Below are positions 1-9,790 of a stretch of DNA of 64,000 nucleotides, in pieces. Made by a program: the position numbers and the translations under genes. Numbering within the stretch: the stretch's first letter is position 1; every line of letters starts with the position of its first letter. Origin of the DNA: Adiantum capillus-veneris (Eukaryota; Streptophyta; Polypodiopsida; Polypodiales; Pteridaceae); NCBI GenBank assembly GCA_014529385.2, contig CM043965.1:13970412-14034411 (forward strand), written 5' to 3'. The notes beneath the pieces were generated by a model. It worked only from the letters and a program-made list of their open reading frames with translations, was not told the origin of the DNA and did not search any database.

Positions 1-70
1 TTTGAGCTCTTACCTTTGTCTACCTTTGAGCTCTCACCTTTGTCCCCCTTTGAGCCTTACCTTTGTCTAT
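1..70. repeat. Short tandem repeat, unit ~24 bp, about three copies
   Basis: Three imperfect copies of a unit reading roughly TTTGAGCTCTTACCTTTGTC follow one another. On the minus strand they lie in the tail of the small H3-like ORF and would encode Lys/Gly/Ser-rich repeats. A one-base difference between copies shifts the reading frame. The repeat reaches the window edge, so its full extent is unknown. Confidence 0.75.
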
Positions 71-160
71 TGGTTTGAAATCTTTTAGTGTTCCCTTGAC
101 ATCTCCTAGTTTGACATTTTCTCTAGGAACCTTCCTTGCAGTTTGTTTGGTCCTTGCCAT
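20..160 (-). CDS. Small ORF with a histone-H3-identical N-terminal decapeptide
   Basis: The ORF reads 46 codons from ATG at 160 to TAG at 20-22. Its first ten residues, MARTKQTARK, equal the start of canonical histone H3 tails including the K4 and K9 positions. The match then ends: the next residues are VPRENVKLGD, not the H3 STGGKAPRKQ. The C-terminal part runs into the 24 bp tandem repeat. A neighbouring frame of that repeat reads as DKGKSSK-type basic repeats, so the TAG may be reached through a one-base indel and the original protein may have continued past the window edge. Upstream on the minus strand is a pyrimidine-rich stretch ending TTTTTAG, which could be a 3' splice site. It could be a captured or mimicked H3 tail, a decayed H3-like gene or chance. 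I do not recognise the rest. Confidence 0.4.
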   Translation of the reverse strand: MARTKQTARKVPRENVKLGDVKGTLKDFKPIDKGKAQRGTKVRAQR

Positions 161-297
161 ATCTTTAGAATATACCTAAAAAGAGGAAAATATATAGAAA
201 GAGAGTCACTTTTGTTTTTCTTCAACACACTATCTTAGATCTCTTCATTAACTTCAACAGGGCTCAATCTAAAAATGTTGCACCAAATTTGAAGGTT

Positions 298-583
298 GTG
301 TCCTCTCTATGCGAAAATAGTATAGCCGAACCCATGTTCGACTACTCTATTTTTGCATAAGGAGGACACCACCAAGAAAAGTTATACAAAAGCCCTTGTG
401 TTGTCTGTACGCAAAAATAGTGTAGTCGGACATACATTCCACTACATTATTTTTGCATTAGGAGGACACATTCAAGAAAAAATTATAAAAGTATCTCTAA
501 TAAACTTTTATGTCTTTCCTACAGGAAACTAGGCTTGACATATGCATGAATGAATACGTTATTTTTGCATAGAGAGGACACAA
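298..583. repeat. Array of ~72 bp imperfect palindromes, modules 1-3
   Basis: Three modules lie at 298-369, 397-470 and 511-583. In each, the left arm resembles GTCCTCTCTATGCGAAAATAG and the right arm CTATTTTTGCATAAGGAGGAC, so a single strand could fold almost end to end into a hairpin. Module 3 has the weakest left arm. Spacers of roughly 27-40 bp contain AAGAAAA-like runs. Further modules appear on the far side of the copia insertion at 5731 and at 6353-6625. No coding capacity is seen. Confidence 0.75.
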
Positions 584-587
584 ATAT
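583..587. other. Probable 5 bp target-site duplication of the copia element
   Basis: AATAT directly precedes the left LTR and AACAT (5704-5708) directly follows the right LTR. They match at four of five positions, as expected of a 5 bp duplication that has since mutated once. Confidence 0.5.
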
Positions 588-812
588 TGTTGGAATTAGG
601 GTTGCAGAGAAACGCACACAGCTTGGAGAAGACGAAGGAAGCTCAAGGCACACAATAGAGACTGTGTTAGTGTGCAATGGAAAAAAATAGATAGCCCTAT
701 AGTGATGGGCGTATATACAATGCTCGAGGGGAAAAACCTCCTAAAGAGGGAAAAAATGCCCCACCGGTCCTAGTGTGTTCACACACATCACTACCACATG
801 TATATGGTAACA
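588..812 (-). repeat. 3' LTR of the copia element
   Basis: This 225 bp terminal repeat begins TGTTGGAATTAGGG and ends GGTAACA on the plus strand. It matches 5476-5703 with about ten substitutions and small indels. It lies downstream of the coding region on the minus strand and is therefore the 3' LTR. Confidence 0.95.
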
Positions 813-824
813 AATCCCCCCTGG
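813..824 (-). promoter_or_regulatory. Polypurine tract of the copia element
   Basis: On the minus strand the bases next to the 3' LTR read CCAGGGGGGATT, a typical copia polypurine tract used to prime plus-strand DNA synthesis. Confidence 0.85.
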
Positions 825-886
825 AGTGATGCGTGAACGAGAGCTGGCACATGAGTAAAGGGAAGTGCCATGCCCTGAGGACATGA

Positions 887-1396
887 TCAGTCCACAAAGG
901 GGAGTAAGCGCAAAGCTTTGCGGAAAGCTTCAAGCTTCTCACGAGACAATGCCTTTGTGAAAAGATCTACAAGGTTGTCCTGTGTTGGCACATAAGCCAA
1001 GTTGATCTCTCTTGCTGAGAGCCTCTCCCTGACATAGTGGTAATGCACCTCAATGTGCTTTGTGCGAGCATGAAAAACTGGGTTCCTCGCAACTGCCAAT
1101 GCGCTCTGACTGTCAGTGTAGATAGTGTTGGCAGTGTCGTGTCCAACACCCAAATCAGCCATAAGGCGTCTGAGCCATACACACTCAACCGTAACTATGA
1201 AGATTGCCATGTACTCAGCCTCACAACTAGAAGTGGCCACAATAGGTTGCTTCTTGCTCAACCATGATATACATGAACTCCCAAGCATGAAACAAAAACT
1301 AGTTGTGGGCACTCGCATGTCAAAACAACCAGCCCAATCTGAGTCCGATAAAGCATGTAAGTCTGGCGGCAATGATCCCCCCTTTGGATAAAACAA
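887..1396 (-). pseudogene. Copia RNase H domain (end of pol)
   Basis: This is the C-terminal segment of the polyprotein. It shows the copia RNase H signatures DSDWAG near the start, then SSCEAEYMA and TDSQSALA, followed by KHIEVHYHYVRE and ending a short distance before the polypurine tract. RNase H removes the RNA strand after minus-strand DNA synthesis. It is out of frame with the preceding RT segment, with a break near 1400-1445, so the copy is non-functional. Confidence 0.85.
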
Positions 1397-1444
1397 GCCA
1401 AGATGTAAAGTGCCACTAAGGTAACGGAAAATCCTCTTGACAGC

Positions 1445-2758
1445 CTACCAATGCTTAGACCCTGGGCTATGCATAAATCTGCTGACGTGTGAGACTGCAA
1501 ATTGAATATCCAGCCTCGTGTTGCATACATAAATGAGGCAGCCAACAAAAATTTGATAGAGAGTGACATCAGCAGGATCGCCAACATCATGTGGACTCAA
1601 CTTCAAACCTGTTTCCATGGGAGTGGAAATTGGTTTGCAATCCTCAAGTCCAAACTTACATAGCAATGTCTCTATGTAACTTTTCTGGCACAAGGCAATA
1701 CCACCATCACACTGCTTAAACTGTATACCCAAGTAATGATGCAACAGCCCCAAATCTTTCATCTTGAGAGTAGCATTCAAATCAGCCTTAAATTCAGCAA
1801 TATGTCTCTCATTGGTCTTGTGATTAGCAAATCATCGACATAAAGAACCACAATGAGTACATCACCCTCACACTTTACATACAATGTGCTTTCTGTTGGA
1901 CGGTTACGAAAGCCTCGTTTGACCAAATGAGTGTCAGCTTTCTCATACCAAGCATGAGGAGATTGATTCAACCCATACAAAGCCTTCTTACATCTGCACA
2001 CTTTGTCCTTTTATGACAAAACCGTGAGGCTGTGTTACATAAACTTCCTCAAATATGTCACCATTCAAGAAAGCAATAACAATGTCTGATTGATGTGCAT
2101 CCCAACCAAAATGAGCTGCCAATGCACATAGAAAACGCATAGTAGTCATACGACAAGTGGGAGCAAAAGTCTCTTCATAATCTATGCCTTTTTGCTGTGC
2201 ATAACCCTTTGCAAGAAGTTGAGCCTTATGGCGATCGATTTCACCATCCGGCTTGCGTTTCAACTTGTAAATCCACTTCGTACCAATGGTCTTTTTGCCA
2301 AGAGGAAAATCACATAAAGTCCATGTGTCATTTTCTATAAGTGCATCATATTCTGATTGCATGGCAGCCATCCAATTTGCTGAATTATGTGCTTCATCAA
2401 AAGACAGAGGCTCCTCAACATCATGTAAGCTAGACACAGCCAAAGCATAACAATCTGCATGGCGAGAGCCTGAACGAGTACGACTAGACAAAGGTGTATC
2501 CAATTTACTGTCACGCAAAGTGTGCACCAGCCATTTTGGCATACCTCTAGCCTGCTCATTTTCAGCCCTTTCCTCATCAAGTACATCATGTACATCTGCA
2601 TCAGTAATAGACTGATCTATAACATTTTCAGAAACCCCCATAGGTTGTACATTTACCTCATTGGAACTTACATCTGTATTCCCATCACTGAAAAGAGGCA
2701 ACAAAGTGTCATAAATGTCCTGTGAGCTTACATTACTATCTCTAGTACATGACAGCAA
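1445..2758 (-). pseudogene. Copia reverse transcriptase, broken into three frames
   Basis: Three open segments (2758-1988, 2001-1777 and 1780-1445) together carry a copia RT. The N-terminal part has the linker WMAAMQSEYDALIENDTW, then KWIYKLKRKPDGE and SDIVIAFLNGD. The middle part has the catalytic LYVDDLL box. The last has the MKDLGLLHHYLGIQ and LCQKSYIETLL motifs. The frame changes near 1990 and 1780 are small indels. The acidic stretch upstream of the RT (2400-2758) is the usual spacer after integrase. Confidence 0.9.
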
Positions 2759-2761
2759 GGG

Positions 2762-3800
2762 CTAAACAGAATCTTCCACAAACACTACATCCCGTGAAAC
2801 TAGAATATGTTTTGTTTGCGGATGATACAACCTGTAACCTTTGCTTTCCACACTATAACCAACAAAAATACATTTGACAGCCTTATCATCCAATTCTCTG
2901 TGCTGTGTTTGTGGCACCAAAGCATATGCCAAACGACCAAAAACACGCATGTGCTCAATAGAAGGCTTTCTATCATGCCATGCTTCATATGGAGTAATAG
3001 ACTGCAAAGGTTTCGTAGGACATCTGTTTAGTACATAAGTGGCACACATGATGGCCTCAAGCCAAAAAGAATGCGGCAAAGCTTGACTTTTGACCATACA
3101 TCGTGCCATTTCCGTAAGTAACCTATTTTTCCTCTTAGCAACACCATTTTGCTGAGGTGTATAAGGCACTGTACATTGGTGTTTTATCCCATGACTAGAC
3201 AAAAATGCATTGAATTCATGAGATATATACTCCCCCCTTGATCGGAACGGAGGGTGCCCATAGTACATTTCGAGACATTTTCAGCCATAACTAGAAATTG
3301 TTTGAAGCACATAAAAACTTCGAACTTCGCTTTTAGCGGAAATACCCATGCATGCCTGGAGTAATCATCAATGAAAGTGACGAAGTAAAGGTAATTGCCC
3401 AAGGACGGAGTTTGCATGGGCCCACAAACATCACTATGCACAAGCTGCAACCTACATGAGGCCCGAACTGAACCATCCTTTGGAAACTTAGAACGCTGCA
3501 TCTTACCCAAAATATAGCCTTCACAAACATGTTTAACATGTGCTTCAAGAGGCGGCAAAGAAGCAACCATATCAGATTTTTGCAAACGCAGCAAACTGGC
3601 AAAATTCAGATGACCAAAACGTGCATGCCAAAGTTTTGCATCTGAAATAGCCCTTGAATCTGCAACAAAATTTGCAAAATTTTGTCCACACTTGTCATAC
3701 AAAGTGAGCTTATACAGCCCGCGGCACAAAAGGCCAGATGCAACAATTTCATCACCAAAACTGAGATCATGAACTATACATTTGTCATCCACAAATTTGA
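2762..3800 (-). pseudogene. Copia GAG-pre-integrase and integrase
   Basis: The order is a GAG-pre-integrase zinc-binding region (LWHARFGHLNFASL), then the integrase core with VHSDVCGPM and FIDDYSRHAWVFPL, then LRSDQGG. After a frame change around 3200-3270 the core resumes with PYTPQQNGVAKRKNR. Intact copia integrases read NGVAERKNR here, so the third catalytic acidic residue is replaced by lysine, consistent with one G-to-A transition. A stop separates this part from the RT near 2760. Confidence 0.88.
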
Positions 3801-4470
3801 CTACAAGTCCAAGTCTAGCAAGTGCGAATACAAACAAGAGATTCTTCTTGATCCCAGGTACATAAAGTGCATCAACAAGTGTGAAGGAACTACCATTTGC
3901 AGCAGTAAGCACAATCTTTCCAACTCCCTGAACCGGATAAGAGGCATTGTTGGCACAAGGGACTGAATTTCCATGAGGGACAGACTCGAGAGAGGTGAAC
4001 AATTCACGATCTGAGGTAATGTGTGATTTGTAGCACCACTGTCGAAATACCACACATGTGAATTTGTAGCAACTGACAAGCATGCATCATGGACAATAGG
4101 ATTGTAAGTGCACTCTACGCTAAAAGCCCATTCTGCATCAACATCAGCAACACAATCTCCTTTCACAGAAGACTCAACATGGTTGCATTTGTAGTGGAAC
4201 CAGCATTTGCAGTGGAACCACCGTCTTTCTTCTTATCCTCTTTGGCCTTCAACTTAGGACACGACTTGATCAAGTGATCATTAGCTTTACAATAATGGCA
4301 GCACATTTTCTTTTTGCCCTTATCACCAGAATTTCCAGACGAATTGCTGCCAGTAGAAGCATTAAGAACAGAAATTTTTCCACTCGCAGTAGAACCATAA
4401 GATGTGGCTGTATTGCTGTTACCACCCTTTCTCTGAGAAGCAATAAAATCCTGTTCAACTGCATGCTCCT
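3801..4470 (-). pseudogene. Copia zinc knuckle and aspartic protease remnants
   Basis: A CCHC zinc knuckle, CHYCKANDHLIKSC (C-x2-C-x4-H-x4-C), is readable around 4265-4310 in a frame that differs from the upstream Gag frame. The retropepsin core WYFDSGATNHT follows around 4020-4055. Frame changes near 4470, 4170 and 3900-4080 separate Gag, knuckle, protease and integrase. Confidence 0.8.
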
Positions 4471-5114
4471 AGTCCTGTTTTTTCTAGAAAGTGACTCTTG
4501 CAACAACAATGTGCATATGCATCAAACTTGACAACTTCAGGATTTCCTTGGGTCATAAGTCTCCAAGTACTAGCAAAAGTCTGGTAAGAATCTGGTAAGG
4601 CATCAAGAACAGTTTGCACAAGGGAACTATCTGAAATGACTTCACCTGTAGAAATAAGCTGCTCATTGATATCCTTCACACTAGCAAGGAAAGTGTCCAT
4701 ATCATCTTCCTCATGCATAATCTTCGACTCCAGCTCTTTACGCAGCAAAGCAATTTTAGCCTCATTGCGACTTGCATAAAGACTAGCCAAAATATCCCAA
4801 GCTTGTTTTGCAGATTTTGTTGAACGGATGTGAGGAATAATGGTGTGCTTCATAGACAACACAATCAATGCATGAGCCTGCGCATCCTTTACATCCCAAC
4901 TAGCTTGTTCTATCGTAGGCAAAACAACTCTAATAGCAGCAATCCTTGCAGCAAGACCTGCGACATCCTCAACATCGCCTACATCCTTAGAATGAGGACG
5001 TACATCAATGCCCTGCACAATATTCCAGACGCCCTTTGACACAAGAACGTGTTGCATCACATAAGCCCACATAGGGTAATTGTCCCCATCCAACCTGTCC
5101 TCAGCAGCAAACAT
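4455..5114 (-). pseudogene. Copia Gag, N-terminal part
   Basis: The ATG at 5112-5114 starts MFAAEDRLDGDNYPMWAYVM, the usual opening of plant copia Gag (the tryptophan-bearing DUF4219/UBN2 type region). The body includes KQAWDILASLYASRNEAK and LLRKELESKIMHEEDDMDTF, typical of the UBN2 capsid domain. The protein would form the virus-like particle. The frame ends at 4455 because of an indel; the knuckle continues in another frame. Confidence 0.88.
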
Positions 5115-5461
5115 CTTGAAGATATCTGTGTTGTGAAAATTGCCTAAAAATAGAAGAAACAGAGTGGGAACAACACGTGCTATATAGCACAAACCGTAGA
5201 AGACTGTAAGGCACCTATTATGCAGAAAACGACACTGACAGAAATTTTGCACAAAATGATGAAATTGCCTGTGCAGACCTGCCTGTAGTGGAAACGAAGG
5301 CCAAAATGAGCCCTAATCAGAAATCTGAGCAGACTAAGCTCTGCGAGCTTGCCCGAAATATTTGTCGACCTGCAAATGCTCGCCAAACCTCACTGTAATC
5401 GAAAAAAGTGAGCAGGCATGTGCTGGAGTAGCTAGCGACTAAGCCAGGGAGGACGTAACCT

Positions 5462-5473
5462 GCTCTGATACCA
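5462..5473 (-). promoter_or_regulatory. Primer-binding site, initiator tRNA-Met
   Basis: On the minus strand the sequence two bases inside the 5' LTR reads TGGTATCAGAGC, the standard plant copia primer-binding site complementary to initiator tRNA-Met. Confidence 0.92.
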
Positions 5474-5475
5474 AT

Positions 5476-5703
5476 TGTTGGAATTAGGGTTGCAGAGAAA
5501 CACACACAGCTTGGAGAAGATGAAGGAAGCTCAAGACACACAATAGAGAGTGTGTTACTTAGTGTGCAATGGAAAAAAATAGATAGCCCTAGAGTGATGG
5601 GCGTATATACAATGCTCGGGGAAAAAAACTCCTAAAGAGGGAAAAAATTCCCCAGCGGTCCTAGTGTGTTCACACACATCACTACCACATGTATATGGTA
5701 ACA
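5476..5703 (-). repeat. 5' LTR of the copia element
   Basis: This 228 bp repeat is the partner of 588-812 and has the same TGTTGG and TAACA ends. A TATATAC-like stretch is present within both LTRs and may be the TATA element. Confidence 0.95.
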
Positions 5704-5730
5704 AACATGAAAAAATATCAAAAGGGCTAT

Positions 5731-5801
5731 ATTGTCGTTGCTACGTGAAATTAGTGTAGTACGACATGTGTCCCGTTACACTATTTTTGCATAACAATGC
5801 C
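5731..5801. repeat. Palindrome array, module 4
   Basis: The arms TGTCGTTGCTACGTGAAATTAG and CTATTTTTGCATAACAATGCC are imperfect inverted copies. This is the first module after the copia insertion and continues the array of 298-583. Confidence 0.65.
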
Positions 5802-6352
5802 ATGGCTTGGAAAAAACTTTATGTAACAAAATTTGCAAAGAAAGTGTTTATATACAAAGTATTACCTTACAATGAGCATCCAAATATTCGAGTAGAGAAA
5901 ATGAAGAGAAGATTAAAGAAAACAAGAAGGTTCTATTGAAATCGACTTTGTGGAGCAACAAGAGAAGGCCCAATGTAAGTCGACCTTGAATTAACCTTGT
6001 GGAGAAATGTGGAGAGAAGAATGGATCTAATAGAAAAAAATAAGAAAAAATAATTGTTCGGGTGTGAGTGTCTCGATATATAGGAGTGCACAATTACCTA
6101 AGTAAAATTTAGATTGACATAATTTGTGATGCATGGGTTTGATCCTTGTGCACGTGTTTCGAGGTACATGATTGAAACACTATTTATAGTTCCCAAAGAG
6201 GCTATATATAAATTTTTTGATTCGTCCGTCATATTTTGTTAAGATTTTTTCATAGAATCCAAAGCTAAAGAGAGCTCAAAATGTTCTTAAGGAAACACAA
6301 AGGTATGTATTTTCATTGGAAATTTTTTTGGTAACATTTTTTTTCAATGCGG
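5802..6352. other. Non-coding spacer inside the palindrome array
   Basis: This is AT-rich sequence with no convincing reading frame. I see nothing beyond short A/T runs that separates module 4 from modules 5-7. Confidence 0.5.
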
Positions 6353-6625
6353 ATGTCGTCTCTATACGAAGATAGAGCATCCGAACTTACGTCCGGATGC
6401 CCTATTTTTGTGTATCAAGGACACAAGTCAATGAACACAAAACACCCTTATGAAAATTTCTTGTGTCGCTCTTATGCAAAAATAGAGATGTCTGGGTGCT
6501 CTTTTTTTGCATACAAATAGCACAAGAATCATTTGTCCTCTAATACTCCAATACTCCTCATATGTTGTCCCTATGCAAAATTAGATCAACCAGACATGTG
6601 TCCGGATGCTCAACAATAATGAGGT
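6353..6625. repeat. Palindrome array, modules 5-7
   Basis: Modules start at about 6353, 6460 and 6563, a period of 103-107 bp. Module 5 is nearly full length. Module 6 has lost part of the centre but keeps CTTGTGTCGCTCTTATGC against GCATACAAATAGCACAAG. Module 7 keeps the left half and a degenerate right half. Confidence 0.65.
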
Positions 6626-8892
6626 GAAATTTTGTCTACCTCACTGGCATGCCGTGCGCGCAGAGGTGTAAGCCCTTGGTGACAATGATGGCCCCTTTAG
6701 ATTGACCCGATATCTTAGTCGTGCACAATCTGTACCGGTATGTATTGCCAATTCCCCAAACTTGTGTGCTAATGCTCTTGATCCCGAGTCAATGGGCAAT
6801 ACCTTGGTATGGGCTAGAAGCCTTGCTTCTTATGAATGTTTTCAAAGCACTTTACTTTGTACACCATGCAATCCTTGCCAATCTTAAAGTTCAAAACATA
6901 GAAAAACTTGAAATTGTCTACCTGGTCGTCCTGTTGTAGCAAGTTGTCCTGAAATCTTGAAGGAAAAATTCACTTGAAGCTGGCTCATAGTCATATCTAC
7001 TGCACGAGAGAGAGTTGTCATATGTACCATATATGCCCTCTCGGCATGTAATGAAATAACCTGTAGACTGCCAGGTCCCCCCCAAGTTCGTATGCGCATA
7101 GCATATTCTAAATGTGGGAAGTCCCAATGCAAGATGCCTAAATTGAAGCCTTGCTACACATAAGTTGTTATAGCCAATGGATGCTGCTACTGACATATAG
7201 ATATCATGGCAAAAGAGAATTGACTATGTCAGACCCTTTCATGTGAAATTGGCTAATAGTGCCGCATGGTAAGTATTCTCCATCGTCTTCTAGAAGTGGT
7301 GACATGTAGGCGACTGACATATAAATATCATGGCAAAAGAGAATTGACTGTGTCAGACCCTTTCAACTAAAATTGGCTAATAGTGCCGCATGGTAAGAAT
7401 TCTCCATCGGCTTCTATAAGCGGTGACAAGTAGGCAGCCATGCCAAGCAACTTTGCACCCTTCATCAAGTCTAGCAACAGGCCGTGCCGATCTCCTTGAG
7501 ATGCTAGAATATTACCAATTTGCCATGCCTTTGCATCAATATTTAACCGATGATGAGCTTGTTCTATCCGAGGTACTTGAGAGAAGCCATGTTTTGAATT
7601 GAGGTGGTTTCTACTCAAACCGTGCTTGATTTGAGTTTGCAAACTAATCACCGGTCCTTTGCCAAAAATGCATGCAACAAAATCTTAATGCTTATGGTAA
7701 CTGTCACAAGCCGTGATTGTGCTTGGAGTGTTCAAAGTGCACTCACCTCTGTTGCGTGATAGGGCTATGCAGCATGTTTTGAATTTTTTTTCAAACAAAC
7801 TGAAAATATATGCATACCTTACGAATCACTTGACTCGACTTGATGTGCTATCAATCTCTTGCATGTTGCATGACCATGCATGCCAAAATTTGTGTATCCT
7901 TGCGGATGTGTCCTGTAGAATCTTGAGCCTTGCTTGAGTACATAAGATCTTGTTGTAGTCTTAACCATAGTCCCTACCATGGTGGTTTGTAGCCTTACTT
8001 GGTTTGTATACCTTAAACAAGCCTTACTTGGACACAAAAGACCAAGTGTTGAAATGAAATTTCTGACATGGAAATCAAATTCCCTTTTCAAGCCATTGCA
8101 GGTGGTCCTGTTACTCTAGCATTGACTTCACGACCATTGAAAATTTTTGCATAATTGTTGTGTGCAAGTTTTCGTGGGCTTCTGCAGATGATCAAAGTGA
8201 TGTCTCCACACGAGCAAGAGTCAAGGCGATCCTTCCATGTTCGTCGAACATGACATGCAAACATTCACAGAAATCAGATAGCTTGATGTGCTTCTGTTAC
8301 CACAAAACTACGAGAAATTTGAATTGGAGGACTCTCAAGAACCGATCATTTGGTTTGAATTGAATACTTCAAGCAATTAGTCAACCAAGCATGGAAACTG
8401 TTGATGCCCATTGAGATTATCTTTGAATTGAACACTTCAAGAACCTAAGCATAAAAATCACGTCAAGCTTTGGGCAAGGTTCCCACAAACATTTTAAGCA
8501 CTTTAATTAGCAAGAAGACAAGCACCTCATGCTTGGGTAGGGTTCCCACCTCAAGGTCAGTCCTAGCTTGCCTAAGGTCAAAGGACTTTTTAACACTAAC
8601 TTTTGGAGGTCTTCAATGAAGCTAACCCTAAGGTATGTAAGCTCCATTAGGTAGCATTTCTCTTTAACAAACCATATCTCATTTGGACCCCTTTAACCTT
8701 GGCCCCATGCTGAGACATATCCATAAGCACATGTCTATATTCTAACCCTTGTTCCCATTTATTCTCCCACATTAAATGATCAGTTTAAGAATGGATGCTC
8801 AAAATAATTCTTTGGTAGGGGTCAACATTGAAAGTAGAGTAAAGGTGAGCAACTTTTCATGTGCTCCCTCTTTTAGAGCAAACACATGCAAG
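6626..8892. other. Apparently non-coding interval
   Basis: Short ORFs occur on both strands but none has recognisable motifs, and no two adjoin in a way that suggests exons. The only structure I see is the 124 bp tandem duplication at 7191-7438 and the two similar phrases CAAGGTTCCCAC and TAGGGTTCCCAC near 8475 and 8540. Confidence 0.4.
7191..7438. repeat. Tandem duplication, 2 x 124 bp
   Basis: The copies at 7191-7314 and 7315-7438 both run from TGACATATA through ATCATGGCAAAAGAGAATTG to GTGACA(T/A)GTAGGC. They differ at scattered positions, so the duplication is not recent. Confidence 0.85.
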
Positions 8893-9790
8893 ATTAGCAA
8901 GAGGCCCTTTTTCAAATGACACAACAGCTAGAATTATCATGATGGCTAGAATATGCGACTAAACCAATGGTGGGTAGAGCATTTGCTAAATGGGACATAG
9001 AGTTCGTCAGACCCATACAACCATCAGCATATAGAGCTCAAACTCAATACATCATTGTCATGGCAGGTGCTTGATCAAGTGGACTAAAGCAAAAGTACAC
9101 CGACGTAAGAACCATTGCAATTTTTTGTGTGAATATGCATGCACACAATATGGGTTATGGATTGATATGCAATAGTGATAGAGAGACTCATACTTTAAAT
9201 GGGGTCATAAACCAAAGAGTCTAGTAAGTCATAACAAAGTAGATTTTTATCATCCACAAGCCACAACAAGCAAAAAACACTAACACATTATAATGCATGA
9301 TTTTGAGAAAAATAGGGAATTTAGATGAACTTATTGGGAATTGCAACTCAATATAGCACTTTGAGCTTATAGAGTGGCTTACAACTCAACTCTAGACACA
9401 ATTTCTTTCAATTTGATATACAATCTAGATGCTATTTTTCCAAAAAAAATCTTTGACCCTATTTCGAGAATAGAAAAACAGCTTGAATGGACACAAATTG
9501 TTAGAGCAATTAGAAGACCTAAAAATTTTGAATGAGTAGCATTGAGTTCCATAGTTCATATCTATGCTCAAAGAGGATGCAAAAGTACTTAATTGACTCT
9601 AAGATTTTCTCCAAATAGCTTAAGGAAGGAGACCCAAGTATTGGTCTATTCTCTCAAACACCATCTTTCCAGGTTCAAGAAAAAAGGGAATAACACCTCC
9701 ATATCAAAAAGCTTCACCTAACAAAGTGGTTAAGCTATCGACTCTAGGTGGGTGGCAAATTTAATTATATTGTATTATTATTTGCCATTA
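8893..9790 (+). pseudogene. Fossil Ty3/gypsy integrase
   Basis: Translating across stops and frame changes gives a degraded integrase colinear with that of the giant element at 36.7-40.0 kb. It shows FSNDTTARIIMMARI (end of the H2C2 region), then AFAKWDIEFVRPI, YRAQTQYIIVMAG, YGLWIDM, FYHPQA and AYRVAYNST, then LEWTQ and IYAQRGCK from the C-terminal region. The segment between the zinc region and the catalytic core is shortened. It is a relic of the same broad lineage as element 1, much older, with no open frame left. Confidence 0.7.

Larger units (their letters stand above)
588..5703 (-). mobile_element. Ty1/copia LTR retrotransposon, decayed
   Basis: The element is complete in structure: two LTRs of 225 and 228 bp bounded by TG...CA, a primer-binding site inside the right LTR, a polypurine tract inside the left LTR, and Gag, protease, integrase, RT and RNase H regions in copia order on the minus strand. 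The LTRs differ at roughly ten places by eye, so it is not a recent insertion. The coding region is cut by several frameshifts and stops, and the integrase catalytic glutamate has become lysine. It sits in the spacer of a pre-existing palindrome array; removing it leaves modules 3 and 4 about 99 bp apart, close to the normal array period. Confidence 0.95.

Noticed and set aside
7367-7651. 94-residue minus-strand ORF near the 124 bp duplication
   Set aside because: No recognisable motif, it overlaps the tandem duplication, and neighbouring frames do not extend it.
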